Of a stretch of 64,000 bases of DNA, positions 45,480 through 56,400 are shown one piece after another; the stretch's first letter is position 1; every line of letters starts with the position of its first letter. The DNA comes from Erythroxylum novogranatense (taxonomy: Eukaryota; Streptophyta; Magnoliopsida; Malpighiales; Erythroxylaceae): the NCBI GenBank assembly GCA_029891385.1, contig CM057229.1, forward strand, positions 2,480,001 through 2,544,000, given 5' to 3'. Below the pieces are notes generated by a model. That model was not told where the DNA came from. It was given only the letters and a program-made list of their open reading frames with translations, and did no database searches. The position numbers and the translations under genes were made by a program.

Positions 45480-45763
45480 TGTTGTAATACATGCATGTAT
45501 GGTGTGGATGACTAGGTACATACTATTTATGTACTTCATTCAATGATATAGACTTATCCTCTTCTCTTCATTTATTCTATTCATGTACTTACTTTATTAC
45601 TTAGGCTTTTCCTTTCTCTCATTAAATGTAGTACATGTACAAGAGTCCTATATAAGGACATGAGACTTCATTTTGTAAAGATACATTGAGAAATAATAAG
45701 TTCATTCGACTTATTTCCTTTCATTCTCTTGTTTATTCCTATTTGGGTATTTTATTCACAATA
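45480..45763 (+). repeat. Right LTR of the copia element
   Basis: Begins TGTTGTAATACATG, ends TTCACAATA, nearly identical to 40214-40501, and followed by TATTA. Confidence 0.9.
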
Positions 45764-45928
45764 TATTATTATTATTACTATGTTATTTTAATTTTCATCG
45801 TCATTATTATTATTATCACTAAAATATTTGTGATTATTTATAACATGTTATTAAAATTTTATGATATAATAATTATTAGTATCATTAAAATTTTGCAACC
45901 AAATTTTATTATTATAATGATTATACTC

Positions 45929-45966
<38 letters not shown>

Positions 45967-47671
45967 GATGATGTATAATAATAATAATAATTATTATTAT
46001 AATTATTATATAATATGCATTTATTAATAATACATAAAAACTAAATGGCCATATCGCTAGTATGAGCCTCGCCTCGCCCTCATGAGGCTTCAGTTTATTA
46101 TTATTATAATATATATTATTTATTTAAATAATAAATAATATTTAATAATGTTATAAATTATTAAATAACATTATTTAATAAACTATTAGAATAATCATAA
46201 AATTATTACAATTATAACTATTATTATTATAAATCCATAAATAAAATATTTATAAATTAAACCCGATATTATTAATAAATAAATAATTTATTATTATTAT
46301 TATTAATAATGACAAGTAGAGAATTAATAATTAAAGTCTATTTTAAATAGTTAAATTAATCAATTATAAATTGCTATTTAGTTTTTGTTTATTAATAATA
46401 AATACATATTATATAATAATTATAATTATAAAATAATAATAACAATTATTATTATTATATTATATTATAATAATAAATATATTTTAATTATTCTAATAGT
46501 TTATTAGATAATGTTATTTAATAATTTATAATATTATTAAATATTATTTATTATTTAAATAAATAATATATATTATAATTATTAGATTTCTTATTAATAT
46601 TAAATATGATTATAATTAATATTACTATTACTATTATTATTATTATTAAGTGTATTTATTTATTTATTTGCCAAGATTCTCAAATGTCTTTATATAACAA
46701 AAATAATCATATATTTTTATCCTTATTATTATTAAGAACAAAATTAATAATAATAAGGAATTTAATGATATTATTTAATATAATTAATTAATTAATAAGT
46801 TAATAATAATAATAATAATAGTAAGTAGAACTTATAATAATACATAAAATAATTTCTTAAAAACAAATTATAAGGAAATTATAATTATCATAATTTTAGA
46901 TAATATGTATTTATTAGTAATAAAAAACTAAATGGTCATTTACAATTAATTAATTTAACTATTTAAAATTGGATTTAATTATTAATTCTCTACTTATTAT
47001 TATTCTTATTATTAATAATTTATTTATTTATTAATAACATCGGGTTTAATTTATAAATATTTATTTATGAATTTATAATAATAATAATAATAATAATAGT
47101 TATAATTGTAAAGTTTTATGATTTAATATTATTTAATAATTTATAATATTATTAAATATTATGTCATTTCACTAGGCGAGATCCTCGCCTAATGAAATGG
47201 CAAATGGCCATTTGCAATATGGTTATTTCACCCGGGCGAGATCTCGCCCCGGTGAAATGGCAAATGGCCATTTGCAAATGGTCATTTGCAAATAATAATA
47301 AATATATATTATTTATTTAAATAATAAATAATATTTAATAATATTATAAATTATTAAATAACATTATTTAATAAACTATTAGAATAATCATAAAACTATT
47401 ACAATTATAACTATTATTATTATCATTATTATAATAAATTCATAAATAACATTATTTAATAAACTATTAAACCCGATATTATTAATAAATAAATAATTTA
47501 TTAATAATAAGAATAATACTAAAATCAAAATAACAGTAATAATATTAATAAGGAATTTAATAATAATAATAATAATAAATTTTAAATACTGCACAATAAA
47601 TTTAATAATAATATTTAACAGTAATTATAATAATAGAACTAAAATTAATTAGTAAATTTATGATTGATAAC

Positions 47672-47739
<68 letters not shown>

Positions 47740-47915
47740 GAAGAAGAAGAAAAATTTAGTAATAATAATAATAATAATAAATTTAATAAATACTCTGCAA
47801 TAAATTTAATAATAATATTTAAAAATTTATAATAATAGAAATAAAATTAATTAGTTAATTTACAAATAATAATAATAATAATAAATAAAATTAACATTAT
47901 TATTAATAAGAAATG

Positions 47916-47952
<37 letters not shown>

Positions 47953-48130
47953 TAATATCCAATATATAATAAGGATAAATATAATAATAACCCATATATA
48001 ATTTGTTCAAAATTATAAGAATAAGAATAAGAATAGAAATAATAATAATAATACTAATAATAATATTAGTGGTATAATATTTATCCTTATTATTTTAAGA
48101 ATAAGCAAAAATCAGATTTAAGAAAAGCCA
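45764..48130. repeat. AAT/ATT-rich low-complexity tract with duplicated arms
   Basis: About 2.4 kb of nearly pure A/T with many (AAT)n or (ATT)n runs, such as 45930-45966 and 47672-47752 (the last ending in AAG triplets). Larger structure is present. A segment at about 46020-46420 recurs inverted at about 46900-47160 and again directly at about 47290-47480, marked by the shared words CCCGATATTATTAATAAATA and CTATTAGAATAATCATAAAA. No genes are present. Confidence 0.8.
47165..47290. repeat. Two GC-rich hairpins in a 60-bp tandem duplication
   Basis: Stem 1: CATTTCACTAGGCGAG (47165-47180) with CTCGCCTAATGAAATG (47184-47199), 15 of 16 paired and a 3-base loop. Stem 2: ATTTCACCCGGGCGAG (47225-47240) with CTCGCCCCGGTGAAAT (47243-47258), again 15 of 16 and a 2-base loop. 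Each is followed by the perfect palindrome GCAAATGGCCATTTGC. This is an isolated GC island in AAT-rich DNA. Confidence 0.85.
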
Positions 48131-48904
48131 CATAAATAATATTAATACTAAACGCGTTTTCAAGGACCGTAGAACAAATTGTAAGTTGCAAAGCTTCATC
48201 ATCTGGACTCAAAGCCGCCAAATTGCAAAACTAGCACTGAGCAAACGGCTCGTGGGTGGGTCCCACAGCATCATGCATTTAAGAGGCCTTTGCAATATTT
48301 GTAAAGAAAACTACTAGATTAGTTTATTAGATGAATAAACTGTAGTAGTCTTGACAGGTGATCATCTCGTATTCTTCTCTCCTTTTAGTTTACTTTTTTG
48401 TTACAGAATATGGTTTAAATCCACAATTGGAAATTTTAATTTCTTCTAATATTCAGATCATAAATTTTGTGCTAAAAAATTTAATCAATAATTTCAATTC
48501 AATGGTAAAAATTTTAAATCGGTTAATTTTAATTTTTAAATTCAATTTACCTTAATAACTCTCTTTTTTGTAAATTAAATTATTAATTAATTGATTAATT
48601 TTTATAAAATATTAAATTTTATAAATTAAAATAAATAAATTAATTTTCATTTAAAGCTTTATTTTTAATTAAAATTCAAATAAAGAATAATATTTTAATT
48701 ATATTTTAAATTCTTCAATTTTATTTAATTTTAACTATTTTTAGAACGATCTAACATTGATTAAAGTTTTTATCTTATCGATTTAATTATCGTTTAATTT
48801 TTAAAACATTAATTGAAATGACAATTTTTTAGTTAAAGTTTAATTATTAATAATTATTGACATATACTATAACTAAATAAAATTATTTTATCAAAATATT
48901 ATTA
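48131..48904. other. Intergenic, nothing recognised
   Basis: A short stretch of normal composition (48150-48360) returns to AT-rich DNA. No gene or repeat is identified. Confidence 0.5.
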
Positions 48905-49175
48905 TCATTTTCAAGGGGTATGACTCGATAGTTGAGAACAGAGCTTGACTTTGATTAGGTCTCAGGTTCGATTTTATGTTAGTCTTTCTTATAAGAGCCT
49001 GAGGTAACCGAGGTTTTACCTGTAGATGGAGAACTAGTTGGGCCCTCAATGATAAGGTGTGCTTGGCTTACGCTTTAAATGGAGTAGTCTTGTGATTTAG
49101 TCCTCGAGAGAGGTGTCTTCGCTAATAATGCTTACAAGATTTCTTCGAATAAATTTTTTTTTAATAAAAAACAAT
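48905..49175 (+). mobile_element. tRNA-derived SINE, second family
   Basis: It starts AAGGGGTATGACTCGATAGT with an A-box-like ACTCGATAGTTGAGAACAG and a B-box-like CTCAGGTTCGATTTTATG at tRNA spacing. A tRNA-unrelated body follows, ending in a T-run and A-run at about 49157-49173. The body differs from the SINE at 1.4 and 37.6 kb. No clear flanking duplication was found. Confidence 0.6.
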
Positions 49176-50160
49176 TGAGAAGTTTTGTTTGGCATTACCT
49201 CGTTAGTTATTAAATAGAATAAGAGTAATAAAATAATATTAGTTTAGGGGTTGATTGTTTTCAATTTTGTTTTTAATTTTTAGTTTTTGTGTTAAAAAAA
49301 ACCTGTTTATTTGAGGTTTTAGTTTTGGTTTCTTTCGATTTTCCAAAATTACGAAAACTATAAAATTAGTTTTTGATTTTGGTTTCTTTCGATTTTCCAA
49401 AATTACGAAAATTATAAAAAGTGATTTTTGTTTCATGTTTCTGTATTTTTCATTTTATGATTTACTATCATTTAAATATATATTATTTAATTATTTAATT
49501 ATTAATAAAATTATGAATAATTTAATTTAAGGTTATATATTTAATAAATTAAAATTAATTATCAATAAAATATTAATTATGTTATTTTATTTTATTTTTA
49601 TAATTAAATTATATGTAATTAAAATTTAATAATTATTTATGAATATAAATAAATTTAAATTATATAAATATCTAAATAAAATTTGATTTAATAATTAAAA
49701 TATATCACAAATTAATAAATAATTTTAAATTGTTTATTTTATTGAAATAACATAATTTTATTAATAATTTGTTAATAAATACTATATAAGAAATTAAATA
49801 AACATATTTATTTTAAAATAATTTACCTTTAAATTTTATCTATAAGAAGTAGAACAATCAAAACTATATCATTTAAATCAGTTATCTATCTCAAATTTAA
49901 AAATAAAATAAATTAAAATTAATATGTTTATTTCATACAAATTCAATTTAAATTAGTAACTCTAATTATAATATAAGTAATAATCTATAATTATTAAATA
50001 AAAATTAAGGATCATCACAACCTAATTAACAAAAATTCATATTAAAATATATTTTTTAAAAATAAAATTATATTTTAGTTTTATTTTAAATTTTATTTAT
50101 CTACGAATAAAAAATATTGGAGAATAAGCATTTAATTAATTCTTAAAATGTTTATATAAA
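49176..50160. repeat. AT-rich spacer with a 54-bp tandem repeat
   Basis: GGTTTCTTTCGATTTTCC begins at 49327 and again at 49381; the roughly 40 bases after each are nearly identical, giving a 54-base period with two copies. The rest is AT-rich and without genes; its end should hold the OEP24 promoter. Confidence 0.65.
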
Positions 50161-50188
50161 TTAAGCGGCGGTTGTGCCAACAACTCCG

Positions 50189-50284
50189 ATGAGTACAAGG
50201 CAGCTCAAGGCCTTCTTAGGCTTGGGTTGGATTGTTGTACCCAACGCCTTTGCCTCTCTCTTTGTTTCTGGCGAGCGAAAATGA
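50189..50284 (+). CDS. Upstream ORF overlapping the OEP24 start (ATGA)
   Basis: A 31-codon frame ([20 protein letters not shown], then [11 protein letters not shown]) begins 92 bases before the OEP24 start. Its TGA (50282-50284) shares two bases with the OEP24 ATG (50281-50283). It lies in sequence expected to be the 5' leader. If translated, OEP24 would need leaky scanning or stop-restart at the overlap. Peptide conservation is unknown. Confidence 0.4.
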   Translation: MSTRQLKAFLGLGWIVVPNAFASLFVSGERK

Positions 50285-52065
50285 AGGCTTCTTTGAAGGG
50301 TCGGTACCACGACGACAAGAGCACCGCCGTTGCTACTTTCTCCTTCAACGCCGCCGATGTCAAACTTCGTGCTTCCGTCACCGACGCCACCGTCGCCAAC
50401 GGTCCCAACTTGAACGACCTGGCTCTTGCCTTCGAGAAACCCGGCTTTTTCATCATCGACTACGACGTCCCCAAAAGGGTATCTCCCAAAAAATTTAATT
50501 TCTTTACCTGAAGATAGCTTGTACTGCATACTGCAAGTTTGACTTCAATTCAGAAAATTTTGACCGGGTTACTGTTATTAGCAGCTAATTTTTGGAAAGA
50601 TTTGAATTAGGGTTTGTTGTAGGATTTGAGATAAACATGAAGTTGCAGCTTTCTAATTTCTTTTTCATGTTTGTTTATTTCAATTGCTGTTTTGTTTTGT
50701 TCCGTAGGATTTTCGGTTTCAGTTTATGAACAGTGTGAGGGTTGCGAATAAGCCATTGAATCTGACGTACATTCATCACAGAGGTGATAACAGGACTATT
50801 CTGGATGGAAATCTTGTGTTTGATTCTGCTAATAAGGTGTCGGCTAATTGCGTGCTTGGTACTGGGAATTGCAAGTTGAAGTATACTTATGTTCATCAAG
50901 GGTTGACAACGTTTGAACCTTGTTATGATTTGGCAAAGAATTATTGGGATTTTGCGGTCTCGCATAAGGTTTATGGTGATGACGTTTTGAGAGGAACGTA
51001 TCAAACATCGAGTAAGGCATTGGGTTTGGAGTGGTCGAGGAATTCAAAGTTCAACGGAAGTTTTAAGGTTCATTCTCATTTATCTCATAAATACACTCTT
51101 CCCGTCTTTCTCTCCGCTGCAGTAAATTGAATTGTAGTGTGAAGCATGACTTGTACTTTGATAGATGCTTATGAGCTTGATCTGTCTAAGGCAGATGTAA
51201 GGTTTTGAGACTACTGACCTCTTAATAGTATATCTGATTGTTCTTAGTCTGAGTTTTCTGGCCATTCATTTGCAGACTATTTGTCTCATTTAGGATTAAG
51301 AGAGGAGTTGTGAAGGAAATGAATGATTTAAATGTTGAAGAAGTTCCAAGTGTTCACTTTTGCAGAATAATTGACTAGTTTGAAACTTGTTAGATATGAC
51401 TTTTGTCTTGCTAACATGAGGAGGAGGAGGTGGAGGTGTTGTAGCGGTAGTACTTGTTGTGATATTGTGGAAAGGGTTAGAGACAAAGTTGATGTTTCGT
51501 CATGTATGTTGTTACGCTGGTCTACTTAGATTGTTTTTTTCTGATGCCATTAGATGTGCTGTAGGATAGTTGAGCATCTTAGTGCTGCAAAAGAGTTGAG
51601 AGGTGAATCTGTCAAACTTGATCAGCCATTAATGAGTAATCCTAATGTGGGTGGCTGTGGTCAGTACTTCAAGACCCATTACCTGTCCAAGGTCATTTGC
51701 TCTTTTTGGCATGTGTTATTATGGCACAAATCTTTTGTCTCACTGTTGTTTGAGTATCAAAATCATGTTCCTGGTAAGATGGACGACATTTCAAGGCTGA
51801 TCCTACTGTATAACAACATTTAGGACAGGTAACAATGGCTGTAAACTGGTACTAGGCTGCATATTTCAGCTGTTTGTGGTTAAATACTTCTAGCATTCTA
51901 AATACTTGCTCTTTTCTAATTCCAAAACATTTCAACTCTTTATTCAAAAGACATTCTGAAGGTGGTGAATTTTTGCTATTACAGATTTCTGCATCTGTCG
52001 ATTTGGCCGACCGATCGATACCACCGAAATTAACTGCCGAGACTTCATGGGACTTGGAGATTTGA
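50281..52065 (+). CDS. OEP24: Chloroplast outer envelope pore protein of 24 kDa (OEP24)
   Basis: Three exons: 50281-50478, 50708-51067 and 51985-52065, all in phase 0, giving 212 residues; pea OEP24 is about 213. The product is a beta-barrel channel of the plastid outer membrane passing sugars phosphates, dicarboxylates and other small solutes. It matches the family along its length: [95 protein letters not shown], and the last exon [19 protein letters not shown]. There is no cleavable transit peptide, as expected for an outer-envelope barrel. Exon 2 stays open past its donor, but the family end is found only in exon 3, so reading on to 51130 would be wrong. Intron 2 is 917 bases and holds no other gene. 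Confidence 0.93.
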
Positions 52066-53320
52066 TAAGTCCATCATACTTCTAGCATTTTACGGCAACT
52101 TCAATATTACCTTTGGAATTTCATGAAATTTTTACAAACAGCTTAATGTAACCTTGAGCTTAATGTTATTTCCAATCGTTTATTTTGAAATTGTAAGCGA
52201 GATTACTCTGACAAAGTCGGCCTTTGTGGCTTGAACTTTGCTTCCTTTATGTAAGGCATTTGTTATTACCAGCACAGCTAGCCTGTTGAACCTAGGGATG
52301 ACAATGAGCCAATTGAGTCTCTAAGGCTCAAGTCCGATTGAGATTAGCCAAGCACATACAAATCCGTTTGGGCTTGATAGATGGGCCCAAATTCATTTGG
52401 GCTTCTGATATTCCTAAAGCGATTAAGCCCATTTGTTGGACCATTAGTTGGACTTTCTAAGATGGGGATATTTTCGATCCGAAGCCCAAATTCTAAATTT
52501 TTACATACCGTATGAAATTTATTTACCAAGTCACTTTAAAAGAAACATTACGTTCTTAACGGGGATGATTGATTAAGAGTTTGCTTAAGAGTCAGGTTTA
52601 AATTATCTTGAGACTCAATTATTTTAGGTAAAATGATAGACTTGGGTCTCGAGTAGGTAGCTCAAGTCTGAACCCGATTAAAAAAAGTTATTTTATATCT
52701 TAATTTTAAAATTTATTTAAAAAATAGGTGGGATTGACTTATGGAACGTCCATTATCATTCTTAATTCGAAACTTAATTATGATTTTAGTTTCTGTTTAT
52801 TTCGAAGAAACATATTTTTTTGTTATTGCTATACTTTTATTACATACAATAATAAATCACTAAGTAGTTAGTTACTTTATTTTTATTTATGAAGTAATAA
52901 GAATACTTGTTAGTAATATTGATAATAAATTTATTATAACTTTTAAAATTTAAAATGTGTAAAATAATAATGGTTGAAAATGAAATAATTTTGAATTATA
53001 AATATATTAATTTATTTGAAAATTTAATATTTTAATTATATAGTACCTTGAAAATATTTTAAATTTAAAATATCTATCATTAAAGTAGTTCCGAATTTTA
53101 TTATACATGATTTTATAGTGAAAATTTAAAAAAAAAAGAAAAATTCATTTTTATAGTTTTATAAATTATAAAATAAGAAATTAAAAATCATAATTAGAAT
53201 TAAACATGTCTTTAATAATGCACTCCTTGATCACCAGCCATTGCGGGATCAAACAACATTAATCGTGAGCGTCAAACTGTAGTCTCGCCTGCATTGGATC
53301 TCAGCCCATATCCCAATCGC
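52066..53320. other. OEP24 3' flank and AT-rich intergenic region
   Basis: The first 150-200 bases are the likely 3' untranslated region. The rest is AT-rich and includes the MITE at 52294-52765. Confidence 0.6.
52294..52765. mobile_element. hAT-type MITE relic
   Basis: The left end TAGGGATGACAATGAGCC is matched by the right end, reverse-complemented (TAAGAATGATAATGGACG). The interior has GGCTCAAGTCCGATTGAG-like words. Ends of the same type occur at 0.8 and 38.3 kb. Confidence 0.5.
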
Positions 53321-53322
53321 GT

Positions 53323-53388
53323 TTTGGCGGTTCAAAGTCGCAAATGCATAATATGAACCGCCTTCAAACATTTTGAAACATTTGGCGC
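53323..53388 (+). promoter_or_regulatory. E2F-type sites in the Claspin-like promoter
   Basis: TTTGGCGC at 53381-53388 is an exact TTTSSCGC E2F consensus, 107 bases before the ATG. TTTGGCGG at 53323-53330 is a near match. E2F sites are typical of S-phase genes, which fits the product. Confidence 0.65.
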
Positions 53389-53494
53389 CTAAATCCTATC
53401 TTCCCCGACCTGTAAATATCGCCCTCTAACTCCAATGCTTTAAACGGCGAAACTCAAGATTTTCCTTTCCTCGTCGTCGGAGAAACACGTCTCA

Positions 53495-56400
53495 TTGGAG
53501 AAGATGGATAGCGAAGAAGAATTTCCACTGTTCTCTGATGCAGAAAAGTCTCCGTCTCCGGTTCCTGCAAGAAAGCTAAAACGTTTGAGAAAATCCACTG
53601 CTCAGATCAGTGTAGATCCTCCTGTAAGTCCGTCGGATGGTGATGCTCCTTCTCTGCACGCTACTAGTTCTCCTGTATCTGAAACACGAGATTCAGTGGA
53701 GAAGGATTTTGATGAATTTGAAGCAGTTAATGAGGTGAATTCCAGTTCGGAGGAAATTAATGGTGAAGAAGGTAGGATTGGGGTTAAGAGAGTGCTGGAA
53801 TTTGAGGAATTTGACAAATCTTGTGAAGAAGACCAAAAGAATGCGTTTGAATCGGAGGAGGAGAGCAATGGTTTCTCTGTGGAGAACGAATCTGGTGAGG
53901 AAGAGACGCATAGCAAGAAGAGAAGACCAAATGATTCTGGATTTGATGATAATTCAACTGCTTCCACCGGAAAAAGGGGAGAGAAGGTAAGTCTATGCTT
54001 GTTTCTATACTAAAATGATACAATGACATTAATTTCGAATGTTTAGTTTGTCTGATTTTCGGAGTTGCTTTTTTAAAAAAAAAACTTTTTCATTAAGCTG
54101 GAAAGAAGAAACCGTCTTAAGGAGCTGCGTGTTGAATCTCAGAGATTGTTGAGAGGTAAATGTTGTTAAAATTATTAAAAGATTGATGTTGTATCTTACA
54201 TGCTATACGAACGCTTTTATAAATTTTTGAATTTACTTTTCCCTTCTGCTAGAAACGAGAGATGCGTCGTTTAAGCCTGTCCCTCTTGTTCAAAAGCCCA
54301 TATCCAGTATCTTGGAGAAGATCCGGAAAAGGAAACTTGAGGTTGCGAAAAAGTGGGTGACCTTAAATTAATTGTATTCACTGTGAGTGTTGTTTGTCTT
54401 TAGTCATTCTGTGATTTTGCTGGAATATTTTGGTTGGCAGATCAATCGTCGAAAGTCGAAGCACTTTGCTTGATGACAATGATGCATTTTCTATAGAGGA
54501 TACGGTGGATTTTGATGTTGAGATAGAATATCATAAAGTTGCAAAGACAGATAATGTAAACAGAAAAGTTTGTACTGGTGAGAGCAAAAGCAGCGGATCC
54601 AAGGATGACTTCGATCAGAGACATGAAAACGCAGCTTCTCCGAGGGTAATTGAGTCGTTCTTTCTTTTCCTTTAATACTTATGAATATCATGCGTGCTTA
54701 TATCTATGTCCTTCAGCGACTCCATAGTCATCCATCCTGAAATGGATACCAATCAAGTTTCTGGATTGCTTGTAGTTTGTAAGTAATTTAGGAATTGTAT
54801 CTGATTTCATGCACATTCTGAACAACAGCGAGTGAATATGAGGTATAGGAAAAGCTACTGCTTAGCCAATCGTCTGATGTCTTGGTTATTGCTTGAGATT
54901 ATTCAATTTGACATAAAAACTAGGTTTGAAGTTTCTACGGTTTTATCCTGTTGTTTAAATATTGGAAAATTGGCCTATAATATTGTCCAGTAATTGCTTC
55001 TGCTAATTTCAGGCTTCGGTAGAGGAATCAAAGCAAAAGTTTCGAGCTCCTATTGATGATACTCAGGTTTTATTTAATATGTTCACTTTATCATTTTCAA
55101 TCTTGGATTGCAAGATAATCAGAAGATAATTCTTTTCTTTGACACGTTTTATAGGATTTAGCACTTGATTCCGAAAAAGGTGATTCTCTAGAGGAGCTGC
55201 CAGATGAGACACCCAGCAGTCCTCTGGAAGAAGATATGGCTCCTTCCGTGCTTGCAATGAACTTAAAGCTTGATTCTGCTTCCCTTCATGAACTGTATAT
55301 TGTTTAGAAACTCTCCTTCTAGCTATGAGAATGATATTGTTCTGTTGCATTTCCATCTTTTATCAAGAGCATAATTTGAGTAATCGGTCATTTATGGCTT
55401 TGGTCATCTGCCGTTTCAAGTTATAGAAGCCATCGATCGGCTCTATATCATTTTCTCTTAACATATCCTTTACTGACATCAACTCAGTTACAGGGTCCCA
55501 TGGTTATAATAGTATGCATAGATATGATAACTCTGTAGTTCAACTTACTGTTTTAAAGGTGAAGTTATTGCTTTGTTGCTATATAGTTATGATGAAGAGG
55601 ATAACGACAAAGAAAATGTTGATCCCCTCCTTCATGGATCTGTCGGTTTTTGCTCAACTCCAGTAGGTGATCCTGTCAAAGCTTTTGTTGATGAAGAGGC
55701 TGAGGAAGAAGATGACAGTGATAACGACTTAGGTCGATTCCAAGATGACGAGGAAGATGAGGACAACACAGATTCTGAAGAACTTAAAGATATGATAACA
55801 CAATATGAAGAAAAACCCGCTGACGAGGAAATGCGCACTGAGCTTCATCAGAAATGGCTTGAACAACAGGATGCTGCTGGAACAGAAAACCTTATACAGA
55901 AATTGAGATGTGGTTCAAAACAGGGAGATAAAACCCTGCTTGAAGACACAGAGAATGAGGAAAGCGAAGAGGATGAAGATCTTTTCGATAATGAGCCAGA
56001 ATCAGTTGTTCCAAGAAATATTGTGCGAATGAATATGAAAAAGGCAAAGGAAATGATTTCCCAGATGTTTACGGATAAGAATGATATTTACCAATCATCC
56101 GATGATGAGGAGACTGAAAACAGGCTTGTTAAGGAGCGCCTCTCTAATGAAGCTGTGAGTTGTTAGCAGATTGTCCTACATGATACTTGTGTTATTATGT
56201 CTCCCATTCGTAAATCTTCGTTTGCTAGATGCTTACTGCAAATTTAATCTGAAAACAGGAAGAGCAAACTACTTTTTTATCACCAGCAGAGGATCGTGGC
56301 TCAAGAGAAATCTTTGGTCTTATAAAGAAACTGAATGATGCGCCTGATAACAGGAGGCGAGCCAGAATAACACGTATGATCTACCACAAATTTCACCCAC

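Larger units (their letters stand above)
40214..45763 (+). mobile_element. Ty1/copia LTR retrotransposon, 5.55 kb
   Basis: Two LTRs of about 288 and 284 bp begin TGTTGTAATACATG and end TTCACAATA. They are flanked by TATTA on both sides (40209-40213 and 45764-45768). A putative primer-binding site CGTTATCAGCACG follows the left LTR and a purine tract (CCAAGGGAAG) precedes the right one. In between is gag-protease-integrase-RT-RNase H order, which is copia. The coding part is broken by many frameshifts and stops. Confidence 0.93.

Noticed and set aside
45686..48555. Isoleucine/asparagine-only frames in the AAT tract
   Set aside because: They are translations of microsatellite sequence.
50161..50529. 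Minus-strand open frame over OEP24 exon 1
   Set aside because: It is the shadow of the well-supported OEP24 first exon and resembles no family.
51068..51130. Continuation of OEP24 exon 2 to a stop at 51128-51130
   Set aside because: The family C-terminus ([11 protein letters not shown]...) is found intact in a separate exon at 51985-52065, with proper splice sites and matching phase.
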